64,000 nucleotides of DNA. Origin: Paenibacillus radicis (ex Gao et al. 2016) (GTDB lineage Bacteria > Bacillota > Bacilli > Paenibacillales > Paenibacillaceae). The translations under genes were made by a program, and so were the position numbers. The notes under the pieces were generated by a model that was not told the origin of the DNA, ran no database searches, and saw only the letters and a program-made list of their open reading frames with translations. This document shows positions 1 through 7,452 of the stretch, one piece after another. The DNA lies in contig NZ_BMHY01000005.1 of the NCBI RefSeq assembly GCF_014641555.1, forward strand, positions 301,322 to 365,321. The letters are read 5' to 3'. The number at the start of each line of letters is the position of its first letter. Within the stretch, counting starts at the first letter, position 1.

Positions 1-594
1 AATGTCTTTAACTTTGCTGTTACTTAATTGGTAGGCCTTGATTTCAGCTATGTCGAATATGTAATACATATTGTGGAGTCCTTTGTCTACAAGCGGCTTC
101 GCTTTAATAATAGGTCGGCGGGGTATGGAATAAAAATTCCCCTTATCATCGATATTGAAGCTGACCTGATTCAGATCATAGCCATCCTTCAATCGGACAT
201 GGTAAGCGATCCGGCCATCCGCCAGCTGGCTTACGTCCGCAATTTCGATTATGGATGAAGGCACATTCAGTACATTCCACTGTCTTAAACCCATATTGCC
301 GAAGAAAATAACAAGACATAACAGGACAGCAATAAGTCCTCCTTTCAAGGTCGCTTTTACAATAGAGCGATTCCAGAAAGCCGATATTTCTTTAATGGCA
401 TTGGCCTCGGTGCGGTTAAGTGCGGCCGTTTCTTGCGGAAGCCGGATCTCTTGCTGCATTTTCGTATATTCCGCTTTGCAGCTGTCGCACTTCGCTAGAT
501 GCTCCTCTACCAGCTGTTTGCTGGACTCGCTGCACACTTGATCGATATAGAGCGGCAGCAGATCTTTTATAACCTCGCATGGCATATTGGGCAA
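1..594 (-). CDS. Zinc-finger anti-sigma factor, C-terminus cut by window edge
   Basis: The visible 198 residues form an ECF anti-sigma factor: a cytoplasmic N-terminal zinc-binding module with the H-x3-C-x2-C pattern (EEHLAKCDSC, about residues 29-38) and an upstream Cys, a single hydrophobic segment (about residues 84-99) and an extracytoplasmic domain that runs off the left edge. I take the TTG at 594 as start because it directly follows the TAA of the sigma gene and has GGAGGAATT 8 nt upstream; the ATG at 585 is the alternative. Known for the family: it holds the cognate sigma factor at the membrane until a signal frees it. Translational coupling to the sigma gene is inferred from the abutting stop and start codons. 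Confidence 0.85.
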   Translation of the reverse strand, partial: MPNMPCEVIKDLLPLYIDQVCSESSKQLVEEHLAKCDSCKAEYTKMQQEIRLPQETAALNRTEANAIKEISAFWNRSIVKATLKGGLIAVLLCLVIFFGNMGLRQWNVLNVPSSIIEIADVSQLADGRIAYHVRLKDGYDLNQVSFNIDDKGNFYSIPRRPIIKAKPLVDKGLHNMYYIFDIAEIKAYQLSNSKVKDI

Positions 595-1074
595 TTAGAA
601 TTCCTCCTCCAGCAAGCTTTGAATTTTTTGTTTGGCCCGGTAGAACGTTACCCGCGACCAGCTTTCCGTTTTTTCGAATAATTGGCTAATTTGCGCGAAG
701 CTTAGCTCCCCGAATACCCGAAGCGTAAAAACTTCCTTATAAGGCTCCTGTAGCTGATGAAGCGCTTGATGAATGCGGAAAGAGTCGTCTTGATCCAGCA
801 AAGCCTCTTCGAAACGTGGTTGCGTGACGGATTGCGACTGCAAGGGCTCATGTCTTTTTTGCTTTTCATAATGGGAAAAGTATGTATTTTTGGCGATTTG
901 GCAGAGCCAGACGCTTATTTTTGAATTCCCCCTGAACGTATCGATGCTCTTCAACGCTTTGAAAAACGTTTCCTGCGTAATTTCCTCGGCTACCGCCTCA
1001 TTTCGGCTTAGAGAAAGAACAAACAAGTAAACCTCTTGAAAATATTGCTGGTATATCCGCTCAAAATCGGCCAG
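595..1074 (-). CDS. ECF-type RNA polymerase sigma factor
   Basis: This is an extracytoplasmic-function sigma factor of about 159 residues with region 2 (AEEITQETFFKALKSIDTF and the following W-x-CQIAKN helix) and region 4 near the C-terminus (EPYKEVFTLRVFGELSFAQI). A TTG at 1026 would remove the first helix; reading on upstream gives a normal ECF N-terminus (ADFERIYQQYFQEVYLFVLS) that begins at a CTG (1074) 7 nt after a perfect AAGGAGG. No ATG, GTG or TTG lies between, so a CTG start is the best choice although rare. It forms an operon with the downstream anti-sigma factor. The regulated genes cannot be told from the window. Confidence 0.85.
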   Translation of the reverse strand: MADFERIYQQYFQEVYLFVLSLSRNEAVAEEITQETFFKALKSIDTFRGNSKISVWLCQIAKNTYFSHYEKQKRHEPLQSQSVTQPRFEEALLDQDDSFRIHQALHQLQEPYKEVFTLRVFGELSFAQISQLFEKTESWSRVTFYRAKQKIQSLLEEEF

Positions 1075-1129
1075 ATTCTCACCTCCTTGTTCTATAAGAC
1101 TGTGATTTATGGATTTCGTTACATCCTGT

Positions 1130-1157
1130 CAAAACAAAAAACCACCGGCTGGTGGCT
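1130..1157 (-). terminator. Rho-independent terminator of the SRPBCC gene
   Basis: On the minus strand a CCACC-AGCC-GGTGG stem-loop is followed by TTTTTTGTTTT, 17 nt after the stop of the gene at 1174-1677. Confidence 0.7.
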
Positions 1158-1173
1158 TTGTTGGTTGTTTAAC

Positions 1174-1677
1174 TTAAGCTTTAGCCAAAAATGCGTCCAA
1201 TTGATCAAAGGTGCCGCCGAAGCCTTGCTGCATCGATTCATGCATGGATTTGAAAAATTGGAGCTGAGTCTCGGTGGCATTAATCGGGCCGCCACGCATC
1301 GTTAGCAGCGTTTTGCCGTCTTGCTCGGTGAAGATCAGCGTATTTTTGATTTCCATTGGAAAGTCAGCGTTAAACGGAGCAGGGATGGTGTTCGCCTCCT
1401 CATCGGAGAAGGAATTGACGAATACTAGCTTCTCTGGCTCGACAATTTCATGGAATACAAATTTGCCCCACATTACGTGTCCTTCAGGGGACTTCATGCT
1501 GTAATGAAAAATACCTTGCGGACGAAGCTCAAGCTTGGACACTTCTAATTCCATGCCAGTTGGTCCCCACCATTGCTTCAATTGATTCACATCGGTCCAG
1601 GCTTGAAACACAATCTCGCGGGGAGCATTGAATGTGCGTGTAATTTCCAATTCGTAAGGTGCTTGATTCTCGGACAT
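1174..1677 (-). CDS. SRPBCC (AHSA1-like) domain protein
   Basis: The 167-residue protein matches the START/Bet v1-like SRPBCC superfamily: the N-terminal strand ITRTFNAPREIVFQAWTDV, then LKQWWGPTG typical of AHSA1 proteins, and a C-terminal long helix ending FDQLDAFL. Such proteins form a hydrophobic ligand cavity; their ligands are mostly unknown and in bacilli they often sit beside ArsR regulators. None is adjacent here. The ATG at 1677 has AGGAGG 7 nt upstream. A decayed second SRPBCC C-terminus lies just upstream on the same strand (1741-1860), suggesting that a pair once existed. No enzymatic function can be assigned. Confidence 0.85.
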   Translation of the reverse strand: MSENQAPYELEITRTFNAPREIVFQAWTDVNQLKQWWGPTGMELEVSKLELRPQGIFHYSMKSPEGHVMWGKFVFHEIVEPEKLVFVNSFSDEEANTIPAPFNADFPMEIKNTLIFTEQDGKTLLTMRGGPINATETQLQFFKSMHESMQQGFGGTFDQLDAFLAKA

Positions 1678-1740
1678 GTTAGGGCCTCCTATGGCGTTTG
1701 GGTTATAGTTTGTAGGGTCTGAATCCTAAATACAGTGTGC

Positions 1741-1860
1741 TCACATTACAGCGGATTGTTCCTCTAGCCGGTCAAGCGTTTCTTTCACGCCTTAAATTGC
1801 GCCGTATTCCTTCACGACCCCGGCATGATGGTCATTGATTATTGATGCTGCCTCCTGTTT
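1741..1860 (-). pseudogene. Decayed C-terminus of an SRPBCC domain gene
   Basis: One minus-strand frame reads like the end of an SRPBCC protein: DHHAGVVKEYGAI, a TAA stop where a Glu codon would fit, then GVKETLDRLEEQSAVM and a final stop. The pattern YGAIEG-x4-TLDRLEE is a common C-terminus in this family. Further upstream the frame soon meets another stop and there is no start codon or ribosome binding site. It is therefore read as a relic, not an active gene. The fragment is short, so chance similarity is possible. Confidence 0.4.
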
Positions 1861-1987
1861 TGGACTTGATTATGTTTTCATTTATTTGCTGTTGTAATTC
1901 CTGCTCTGAATATACTCCCGAAGGAATATTCCTGTCAAGGAATATTTAAAGGTTCTATTTTAAGAAAATATTAATGGCTTTCAGAGG

Positions 1988-2016
1988 TTGACAAATATCT
2001 TCAAATATAATAACTT
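1988..2016 (+). promoter_or_regulatory. mhqN promoter
   Basis: A perfect -35 TTGACA (1988-1993) with 17 nt to a weak -10 TAACTT (2011-2016). The -10 lies inside the first MhqR-type operator. Confidence 0.5.
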
Positions 2017-2027
2017 TAATTCAAGAT
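2012..2027 (+). promoter_or_regulatory. MhqR-type operator 1 at mhqN
   Basis: The 16-mer AACTTTAATTCAAGAT differs at two positions from the box in front of mhqR at 53318 and covers the presumed -10 of mhqN. The B. subtilis MhqR box, as I recall it, is ATCT-N2-AATT-N2-AGAT, which this site fits in all but one core base. Confidence 0.6.
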
Positions 2028-2072
2028 ATTTATTTGGTTTTATCTCCCATAGCTTATAGGATTGCATTGCAT

Positions 2073-2088
2073 ATCTTTAATTGAAGAT
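2073..2088 (+). promoter_or_regulatory. MhqR-type operator 2 at mhqN
   Basis: ATCTTTAATTGAAGAT is an inverted repeat with one mismatch and fits ATCT-N2-AATT-N2-AGAT exactly. It lies 40 nt upstream of the mhqN start, in the presumed leader, so a bound repressor could also block elongation. Confidence 0.65.
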
Positions 2089-2128
2089 TTAAGCATTGAA
2101 TTACATCATGAGAAGGAGAGAGATGAAG

Positions 2129-2755
2129 ATGAGCGAGTTGACAACAGTAGTGAAAGAACGCAGATCCGCGATGAAGTTTAAACCGGAGGTTGAGATATCG
2201 GAGCAGGAGCTGAACGAAATGTTTGGACTGGTGAAATATGCGCCATCGGCTTTTAATTTGCAGCATGCCCGCTATGTAGTCGTGAGGGACGAGGCCGTCA
2301 AGGCTCAATTGCATGAAGCGGCGGGGAAACAATATAAAGTGTTAACCGCGTCCGCTGTCATTATGGTACTAGGCAATCAGGATGCCTATCAGGATGTCGG
2401 GCCGATCCATGAGGGGCTGCTGAATCTGGGCGTCATGAGCAAGCAAGAATATGATGCGACCGTTGAATCGGTTGTAGGTTTCTATGAAGAGCGTGGAGAG
2501 ACGTTCAAACGGGATGAAGCGATCCGTAATGCGAGTCTGTCGGCTATGCAGTTCATGCTGATTGCTAAGGACAAAGGCTGGGATACATGCCCGATGATCG
2601 GATTTGATGCTAATGCGGTCAGCGGCCTGTTGAACATTCCGGAGAACCATGTACCGGTTATGATGATTACGATCGGCAAAGAAGATACGTCCAGCCAGCG
2701 TCCGCGCGGCTACCGCAAGCCTGTTGGCGAATTCGTCAGCTATGATACGTTTTGA
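2129..2755 (+). CDS. mhqN: Nitroreductase family protein, MhqN-like
   Basis: A flavin (FMN) nitroreductase fold protein of 208 residues. The ERRSAMKF start, APSAFNLQH, the central RNASLSAMQFMLIAKDKGWD and the end RPRGYRKPV match what I remember of B. subtilis MhqN (YdfN), whose gene belongs to the MhqR quinone-stress regulon; the likely role is NAD(P)H-dependent reduction of quinones or nitroaromatics in the cytoplasm. The ATG at 2129 is chosen because AAGGAGAG ends 8 nt upstream; ATGs at 2123 and 2096 are in frame. Two MhqR-type operators precede it and a strong terminator follows. It stands alone, 51 kb from the mhqR operon. Confidence 0.85.
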   Translation: MSELTTVVKERRSAMKFKPEVEISEQELNEMFGLVKYAPSAFNLQHARYVVVRDEAVKAQLHEAAGKQYKVLTASAVIMVLGNQDAYQDVGPIHEGLLNLGVMSKQEYDATVESVVGFYEERGETFKRDEAIRNASLSAMQFMLIAKDKGWDTCPMIGFDANAVSGLLNIPENHVPVMMITIGKEDTSSQRPRGYRKPVGEFVSYDTF

Positions 2756-2770
2756 AAATAAATCGGCAGC

Positions 2771-2813
2771 AAAGAAGCAGCCTCCCGTTGATAAAACGGG
2801 AGGCTGCTTCTTT
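2771..2813. terminator. Bidirectional terminator between mhqN and the LLM oxidoreductase
   Basis: A 19-bp perfect stem (AAAGAAGCAGCCTCCCGTT and its complement) with a short loop, T-rich on both strands, between two convergent genes. Confidence 0.9.
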
Positions 2814-2844
2814 GGGTTTCGCAAAAGCTTATTGCAGGAGTCGG

Positions 2845-3918
2845 TTACTGCTTCCCTTCGATACGGGCTAATTCCTTGTGGACGATCGGCGCGACTTTCG
2901 TGCCAAGCAGCTCAATCGCGTGCAGCACTTCGCGATGCGGCATCGTGCCGACGTTCACATGGAGGAAGAAACGGGTCAGGCCAAGGTTTTTGCGAAGCAG
3001 AATGATCTTCTCGGCCACGTACTCAGGATCGCCGACATAGAGAGCGCCCCGCAGGCTTCGGGACCAGTCAAAGGTCTCCCGGTCGTATTGGCCGGTCCAG
3101 CCGCGCTCGCGTCCGATGACGTTCATCTGCGCTTGCATCGGAAGATAGAACGATTCAGCCGCCTGTTCGTTTGTATCCGCGACAAAGCCGTGGGAGTGGG
3201 TAGCAATTTGCAGCTTGCTCGGATCATGTCCGGCTTGCTCAGCTGCCTGCTTGTAGAGCGCAACCAGTGGCGCGAACTTCTCCGGCATCCCGCCGATGAT
3301 AGCGAATGCTATTGGCAGTCCCAGCGCGCCCGCCCGGATAGCCGATTGCGGGTTGCCTCCGCTCGCAATCCACACCGGAAGCGGGCTCTGTTCGGAGCGC
3401 GGGTAGACGCCTAGGTTATCGATGGCCGGGCGATGACCGCCGCGCCAGCTGACCTTCTCGGATTCACGGATTGCCAGCAGCAGCTCCAGCTTTTCCTCGA
3501 ACAAGGCATCGTAATCGTCCAAGCTGTAACCGAACAGCGGGAAGGATTCGATGAACGAGCCTCTGCCTGCCATAATCTCTGCTCGGCCATTAGAGAGGCC
3601 GTCCAGCGTGGAGAAAGCTTGGTATACTCGCACCGGATCGTCCGACGACAGCACCGTTACGGCGCTGGACAGCCGGATTCGCTTGGTCGCGTGTGCGGCA
3701 GCCGCCAGTACAACTGCCGGAGTGCTGCCCGCATAATCGGGACGATGGTGCTCGCCGATGCCATATACATCCAATCCGACCTGATCGGCCAAAATAATTT
3801 CCTCCACGGCGTTCCGCAATCGTTCCGCGTGGCTCATCGTTTTCCCGGTCAACGGATCCGGTGTTGTCTCCAAAAACGTACTGATGCCAATTTCCATAAT
3901 GTTAGCTGATTCAGTCAT
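2845..3918 (-). CDS. LLM-class flavin-dependent oxidoreductase
   Basis: A luciferase-like TIM-barrel monooxygenase of 357 residues that would use reduced [11 protein letters not shown] start, [44 protein letters not shown] and [12 protein letters not shown] are typical of the group. The frame is open further upstream, but the ATG at 3918 has AAGGAGG 9 nt before it and gives the family length. Substrate unknown; relatives are often co-induced with electrophile stress genes, and mhqN is the convergent neighbour. Upstream an inverted TACTAAA...TTTAGTA pair spans about 33 nt near 3950-3985 and may be an operator. Confidence 0.85.
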   Translation of the reverse strand: MTESANIMEIGISTFLETTPDPLTGKTMSHAERLRNAVEEIILADQVGLDVYGIGEHHRPDYAGSTPAVVLAAAAHATKRIRLSSAVTVLSSDDPVRVYQAFSTLDGLSNGRAEIMAGRGSFIESFPLFGYSLDDYDALFEEKLELLLAIRESEKVSWRGGHRPAIDNLGVYPRSEQSPLPVWIASGGNPQSAIRAGALGLPIAFAIIGGMPEKFAPLVALYKQAAEQAGHDPSKLQIATHSHGFVADTNEQAAESFYLPMQAQMNVIGRERGWTGQYDRETFDWSRSLRGALYVGDPEYVAEKIILLRKNLGLTRFFLHVNVGTMPHREVLHAIELLGTKVAPIVHKELARIEGKQ

Positions 3919-4065
3919 TGCTGTCCGCCTCCTTCTTATTGACTCTAGTGTACTAAAAAAATTATTGTTTCTCAACTTTAGTAAGCGAAATAGTTTGAGC
4001 GGCATATTATGTAGTCGATTATAGTCAGCTGTAATGCTTGCTGAAGTATGATTTTTAGATTGCCT

Positions 4066-4100
4066 AAAAAACCGAAAAAAGACCCGTTGAACCGGGCCTT
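4066..4100 (-). terminator. Terminator of the yjcZ-family gene
   Basis: On the minus strand GGCCCG-GTTCAA-CGGGTC is followed by TTTTTT, about 70 nt after the stop of the small gene at 4170-4286. Confidence 0.65.
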
Positions 4101-4169
4101 TTCTCGAGTTTTCTATAGGAATAATCTGATAATCGGTGTGCATGGAGGCTTTAGCAATTCATTCAATAA

Positions 4170-4286
4170 TTAGTAGCCGAAGCCGCCGCCAAAAATACCG
4201 CAGCTGCAAGCGATGATGACCAACAGAATGAACAGTACAAGGATGGCAGCAGGGCTAGTGAAAGCACCGCCAACGAAACCGGACAT
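4170..4286 (-). CDS. YjcZ-family sporulation mini-protein
   Basis: A 38-residue protein beginning MSGFVGGAF, with one hydrophobic helix (AAILVLFILLVIIACSCG) and a glycine-rich end (FGGGFGY). This is the pattern of the YjcZ family, small proteins made during sporulation and found in spores; their function is unknown. The start has GGGAGGTG 7 nt upstream. A sigma-K-like promoter lies about 35 nt upstream and a terminator downstream, so it is an independent unit probably expressed late in the mother cell. The gene is easily missed because of its size. Confidence 0.9.
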   Translation of the reverse strand: MSGFVGGAFTSPAAILVLFILLVIIACSCGIFGGGFGY

Positions 4287-4318
4287 GAAATGCACCTCCC
4301 AACATGTTGAGTACACTG

Positions 4319-4347
4319 TAGGTTATGTTGCAGCGTACCAAACGGGT
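4319..4347 (-). promoter_or_regulatory. Sigma-K-like promoter of the yjcZ-family gene
   Basis: Read on the minus strand, ACC is followed after 17 nt by CATAACCTA, which fits the sigma-K consensus AC-N16-17-CATANNNTA. This agrees with the sporulation-type gene behind it. Confidence 0.6.
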
Positions 4348-4545
4348 TGGGTGTTTACCGGGGAGGCTTTTGATTTGATGCAAATGCCTATCCTGGCGAG
4401 TGTTTACCTAAACTTTACCTGATGCAGAGCCGCCCTTAACCTGCCGGGGGTAAAATGGAGGCAACGTCTGTTCTTTTTATAAGGATTAGGATGTGTTCCT
4501 ATGCCATTTGTGATAGTATTTCATCTATAACAACAGAGGAAGTGA

Positions 4546-4908
4546 ATGGGCTTGATTCAAATTATCGTTCCGGCACCGGATGTTACCATTACGAAACAGG
4601 AAAACCCCGTGCTGAGCAATATTTACGGCTTTACCGATTTTCACCTGATCCCTAGGGATAAGGGCGGGATCTTTATGTTTTACAACGACAAGGACGAGCT
4701 GTTGTTCTGCGGGAAAGCGAGAAAGCTGCGTCCGCGAATCAAGAAGCATTTCGAGGATTCGGTGTCGGTCATGAAAGCAAAGCGGGACGAAGTAGCGAAA
4801 ATCGAGGTTTGCGTCGTTGAAGATGCCGTCCACCGCGACATCTACGAGACGTTCATCATCAATCAGCGCCGGGCGAGGTACAATGTAGAGAAAGTATTCT
4901 ACAAATAA
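4546..4908 (+). CDS. GIY-YIG nuclease-like protein
   Basis: The 120-residue protein carries the compact GIY-YIG fold signature: GGIFMFYNDKDELLFCGKA (the G-I-F...F-C-G form of GIY...YIG) followed by KLRPRIKKHFED and a C-terminal E in ETFIINQRRARYN. Similar small bacillar proteins are annotated as nucleotide-excision-repair-type endonucleases, without biochemical proof that I know of. The second motif reads FCG instead of YIG, so nuclease activity is uncertain. RBS GAGGAAGTGA precedes the ATG. It is monocistronic with its own terminator. Confidence 0.7.
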   Translation: MGLIQIIVPAPDVTITKQENPVLSNIYGFTDFHLIPRDKGGIFMFYNDKDELLFCGKARKLRPRIKKHFEDSVSVMKAKRDEVAKIEVCVVEDAVHRDIYETFIINQRRARYNVEKVFYK

Positions 4909-4920
4909 GACGTCGGGCCG

Positions 4921-4972
4921 AAAAAAGGCAATAAGCGCCAGGTGTCATACCTGATTCTTATTGCCTTTTTTT
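4921..4972 (+). terminator. Terminator of the GIY-YIG-like gene
   Basis: GGCAATAAG and CTTATTGCC enclose a second stem CAGGT/ACCTG, followed by seven T. Confidence 0.9.
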
Positions 4973-4974
4973 GT

Positions 4975-5585
4975 ACAGTGTGGTGAGCAGCACGGGGCAT
5001 GTAGCGAAGCCGGTTCGCTAAATAGCGAATCAGACTTCGCTGCTCAAGGTGCCAGCCGGTAGCGATGGAGCAACAGCGAACTTGATTTCGCTTTTGGTGA
5101 ACCTAGGTTCACGAATAGCGAAAAAAGGTTCGTTAATCGTAGCGGACGATACTTGAGATGGCGGAACAGCGAATTTGTCTTCGTTAAATAACGAAGTAGG
5201 TTCGTTAGCGGAAGCTTTTTGGCGGAGCAAGCGGAGACCCAACAGTGTGGTGGGCAGCACGGGGCATATAGCGAAACTGGTTCGCTAAATAGCGAATCAG
5301 ACTTCGCTGCTCAAGGTGCCAGCCGGTAGCGACGGAGCAACAGCGAACTTGATTTCGCTTTTGGTGAACCTAGGTTCACGAATAGCGAAAAAAGGTTCGT
5401 TAATCGTAGCGGACGATACTTGAGATGGCGGAACAGCGAATTTGTCTTCGTTAAATAGCGAATCAGGTTCGTTAGCGGAAGCTTTTTGGCGGGGCAAGCG
5501 GAGACCCAACAGTGTGGTGGGCAGCACGGGGCATGTAGCGAAGTTGGCTTCGCAAATTAGCGAAGCCGGTTCGTTAAAGAGAGAT
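4975..5585. repeat. Tandem 267-bp repeat made of mini-hairpins
   Basis: Copies start at 4975, 5242 and 5509 (period exactly 267 bp); the first two are almost identical and the third is truncated at about 5585. Each full unit holds six hairpins of the form (T/C)A(G/A)CGAA-N5/6-TTCG(C/T)T(A/G/T) (in copy 1 at 5002, 5023, 5074, 5116, 5167 and 5189) plus a perfect 16-bp palindrome at 5097-5112. Because 267 is divisible by three, minus-strand reading frames stay open across it, but they have no ribosome binding site and merely translate the repeat. The stretch holds no gene. Confidence 0.9.
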
Positions 5586-5651
5586 CTGAGTGGAGAAGCA
5601 GCCCAATAGCAATGTACTTGTCTTTTACCCATACTTAGGAGGTATCTATCG

Positions 5652-6140
5652 ATGTTGGCTAACATTCAGCAAGTGGAGAATGGCTATAGCGCCAGGTTTG
5701 AGCGGAGTTTGAAACATTCGGCACAAGAAGTATGGGCGTGGTTGACGGAGAATGATAAGCTTGCCCAGTGGTTCGCGGAGCTTCGGATCGATGAGCTTCG
5801 TGCGGGAGGAACTGTCAAATTCAATATGGGAGACGGCAACTTCGAGGAGATGGAGATATTCGTCTGTGAGCCCCATTCAATTCTAGAATACGCATGGGCC
5901 GAGGATCGCGTAAGATTCGAGCTGCATCCGGAGCCAGAGGGCTGCCGGCTGGTTTTGGAGGAGACGATTCATAAAATCGCCGAAGAACATACCGCTAAGG
6001 ATTTGGCTGGTTGGCATGTTTGCCTGGACGTTATCGGGATTTTGATAAATGGCGGGAGCATTGAACCGCAGGCTAGACGTCAGGAGTGGGAGACGCTATA
6101 TCCGCTTTATGTGGAAGCCGTCGCAAGTCTGCCACGGTAG
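5652..6140 (+). CDS. SRPBCC domain protein
   Basis: A 162-residue SRPBCC/AHSA1 protein: ARFERSLKHSAQEVWAWLTENDKLAQWFAEL is the usual N-terminal strand-helix-helix, and the middle (MEIFVCEPHSILEYAW, then RFELHPEPEGCRLVLEETI) is the sheet of the ligand cavity. The ATG follows AGGAGGTATCTATCG. It sits alone between the repeat array and an epimerase gene 99 nt downstream on the same strand. Ligand and role unknown. It is the second of three intact SRPBCC genes in the window and is not close in sequence to the one at 1174. Confidence 0.85.
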   Translation: MLANIQQVENGYSARFERSLKHSAQEVWAWLTENDKLAQWFAELRIDELRAGGTVKFNMGDGNFEEMEIFVCEPHSILEYAWAEDRVRFELHPEPEGCRLVLEETIHKIAEEHTAKDLAGWHVCLDVIGILINGGSIEPQARRQEWETLYPLYVEAVASLPR

Positions 6141-6238
6141 CATAAGGGGAGCTCGCCTATACAGATGGTTGGACTCGTGCTATCGTAGAACTGCAGGTCG
6201 TTTATTAAAGTGTTCACAATACTAGCGGAGGTGGAAAG

Positions 6239-7255
6239 ATGAAAGCGCTTTTTATTGGAGGAACGGGAACGATTAGTTCAGCAATTACGAAACAACTGGT
6301 GGAGCAAGGATGCGAGCTTTATCTTATAAATAGGGGAACGAAGAGTGACAGAGTGCCTGAGGGCGCCCATGTCATTCAAGCGGATATTCAAGACGAAGAA
6401 CATATTGCCAAGCTGCTGGAGGGCATGACGTTTGACGTTGTTGCGGATTTTATTGCTTTTCAGCCAGCTCAGTTGGAGCGGGATTTCCGCTTGTTCCAGG
6501 GCAAAACCAAGCAATTTATATTTATTAGTTCGGCATCGGCCTACCAGACGCCATTGTCTGATTACCGCATCACCGAAGGTACGCCGCTGTCGAATCCCTA
6601 TTGGCAATATTCCCGTGACAAAATCGAATGCGAGGATTATTTGCTCAAGCAATACCGGGATAACGGCTTCCCGATTACGATTGTGCGGCCAAGCCATACT
6701 TATGACGAGCGTTCCATACCGCTGGGCGTTCATGGCAGCAAAGGCACTTGGCAGGTAGCCAAGCGGATGCTTGAGAATAAGCCGGTTATCATTCACGGGG
6801 ACGGCACCTCCTTGTGGACGATGACGCATAACCGCGATTTTGCAAAAGCTTTTATCGGCCTTATGGGCAACATCCATGCAATCGGAGAATCTGTGCAGAT
6901 CACATCCGATGAGTCGGTAACATGGAATCAGATTTATGAAATTATTGCCGATGCGCTTGGCGTCAAGTTGAACGCGGTTCATGTGGCCTCTTCATTCCTG
7001 GATGCTTGCAGCACAGAGGATTACCGCGGCGGGTTGCTTGGCGACAAAGCCAATACGGTCGTGTTCGACAACTCCAAGGTTAAAAGGCTTGTGCCGGAAT
7101 TTGTTGCCACGACCCGGCTGGATCAGGGCTTGAGGGAGACGATCCACTACATACTGGCCCATCCCGAGCATCAAACGGAGGACCCGGAATTTGATCAATG
7201 GTGTGATAAAGTGATTAATGCGCTGGATGCCGCAGCGAGAGCCATCCGTGAGTAA
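6239..7255 (+). CDS. NAD-dependent epimerase/dehydratase (extended SDR)
   Basis: A 338-residue extended short-chain dehydrogenase/reductase: Rossmann motif GGTGTISSAI at residues 7-16, the FISSASAY strand with the catalytic Ser, and YSRDK as the Y-x3-K pair. VRPSHTYDERSIPLG and the Trp-rich WTMTHNRDFAKAF are typical of members acting on nucleotide-linked sugars, but the substrate cannot be named; plant CSP41-like and isoflavone-reductase-like branches look similar. RBS GCGGAGGTGG. The methyltransferase gene follows on the same strand after a hairpin, so they may be separately transcribed. Confidence 0.8.
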   Translation: MKALFIGGTGTISSAITKQLVEQGCELYLINRGTKSDRVPEGAHVIQADIQDEEHIAKLLEGMTFDVVADFIAFQPAQLERDFRLFQGKTKQFIFISSASAYQTPLSDYRITEGTPLSNPYWQYSRDKIECEDYLLKQYRDNGFPITIVRPSHTYDERSIPLGVHGSKGTWQVAKRMLENKPVIIHGDGTSLWTMTHNRDFAKAFIGLMGNIHAIGESVQITSDESVTWNQIYEIIADALGVKLNAVHVASSFLDACSTEDYRGGLLGDKANTVVFDNSKVKRLVPEFVATTRLDQGLRETIHYILAHPEHQTEDPEFDQWCDKVINALDAAARAIRE

Positions 7256-7384
7256 CTTGTAATTAGATAGGGCATTCAGCGAACAAACACTGCAAGAGTA
7301 GTGTGCTGGCTTATAGCATCTGTAAGGACAATTCGGTCGCAGCCGTCAAATGGCGAATATCTATCTTACAAGAATACGGAAGCG

Positions 7385-7412
7385 ACCGCCTTATCAAAGG
7401 CGGTCGTCTTCG
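7385..7412 (+). terminator. Possible terminator hairpin after the epimerase gene
   Basis: CGACCGCCTT and AAGGCGGTCG form a 10-bp stem with a short loop; the following TCTTCG is only weakly T-rich, so it may instead be a leader hairpin of the methyltransferase gene. Confidence 0.45.
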
Positions 7413-7452
7413 TATCATCCTATTCCATGAAAAATCGGGGGTATGTATCGCG

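Noticed and set aside
1921..1932. AGGAATATTCCT palindrome as operator
   Set aside because: Perfect, but short, AT-rich and more than 200 nt from any start; no second locus with it was noticed.
3919..4143. 75-residue extension of the luciferase-like oxidoreductase
   Set aside because: Not part of the family, crosses a terminator, and the ATG at 3918 has AAGGAGG.
5030..5665. Minus-strand open frames over the 267-bp repeat
   Set aside because: They repeat the DNA period in translation, have no ribosome binding site, and resemble no family; the frame is open only because 267 is a multiple of three.
7303..7452. N-terminal extension of the methyltransferase
   Set aside because: It includes a strong hairpin and does not resemble the family; the conserved protein starts at 7453.
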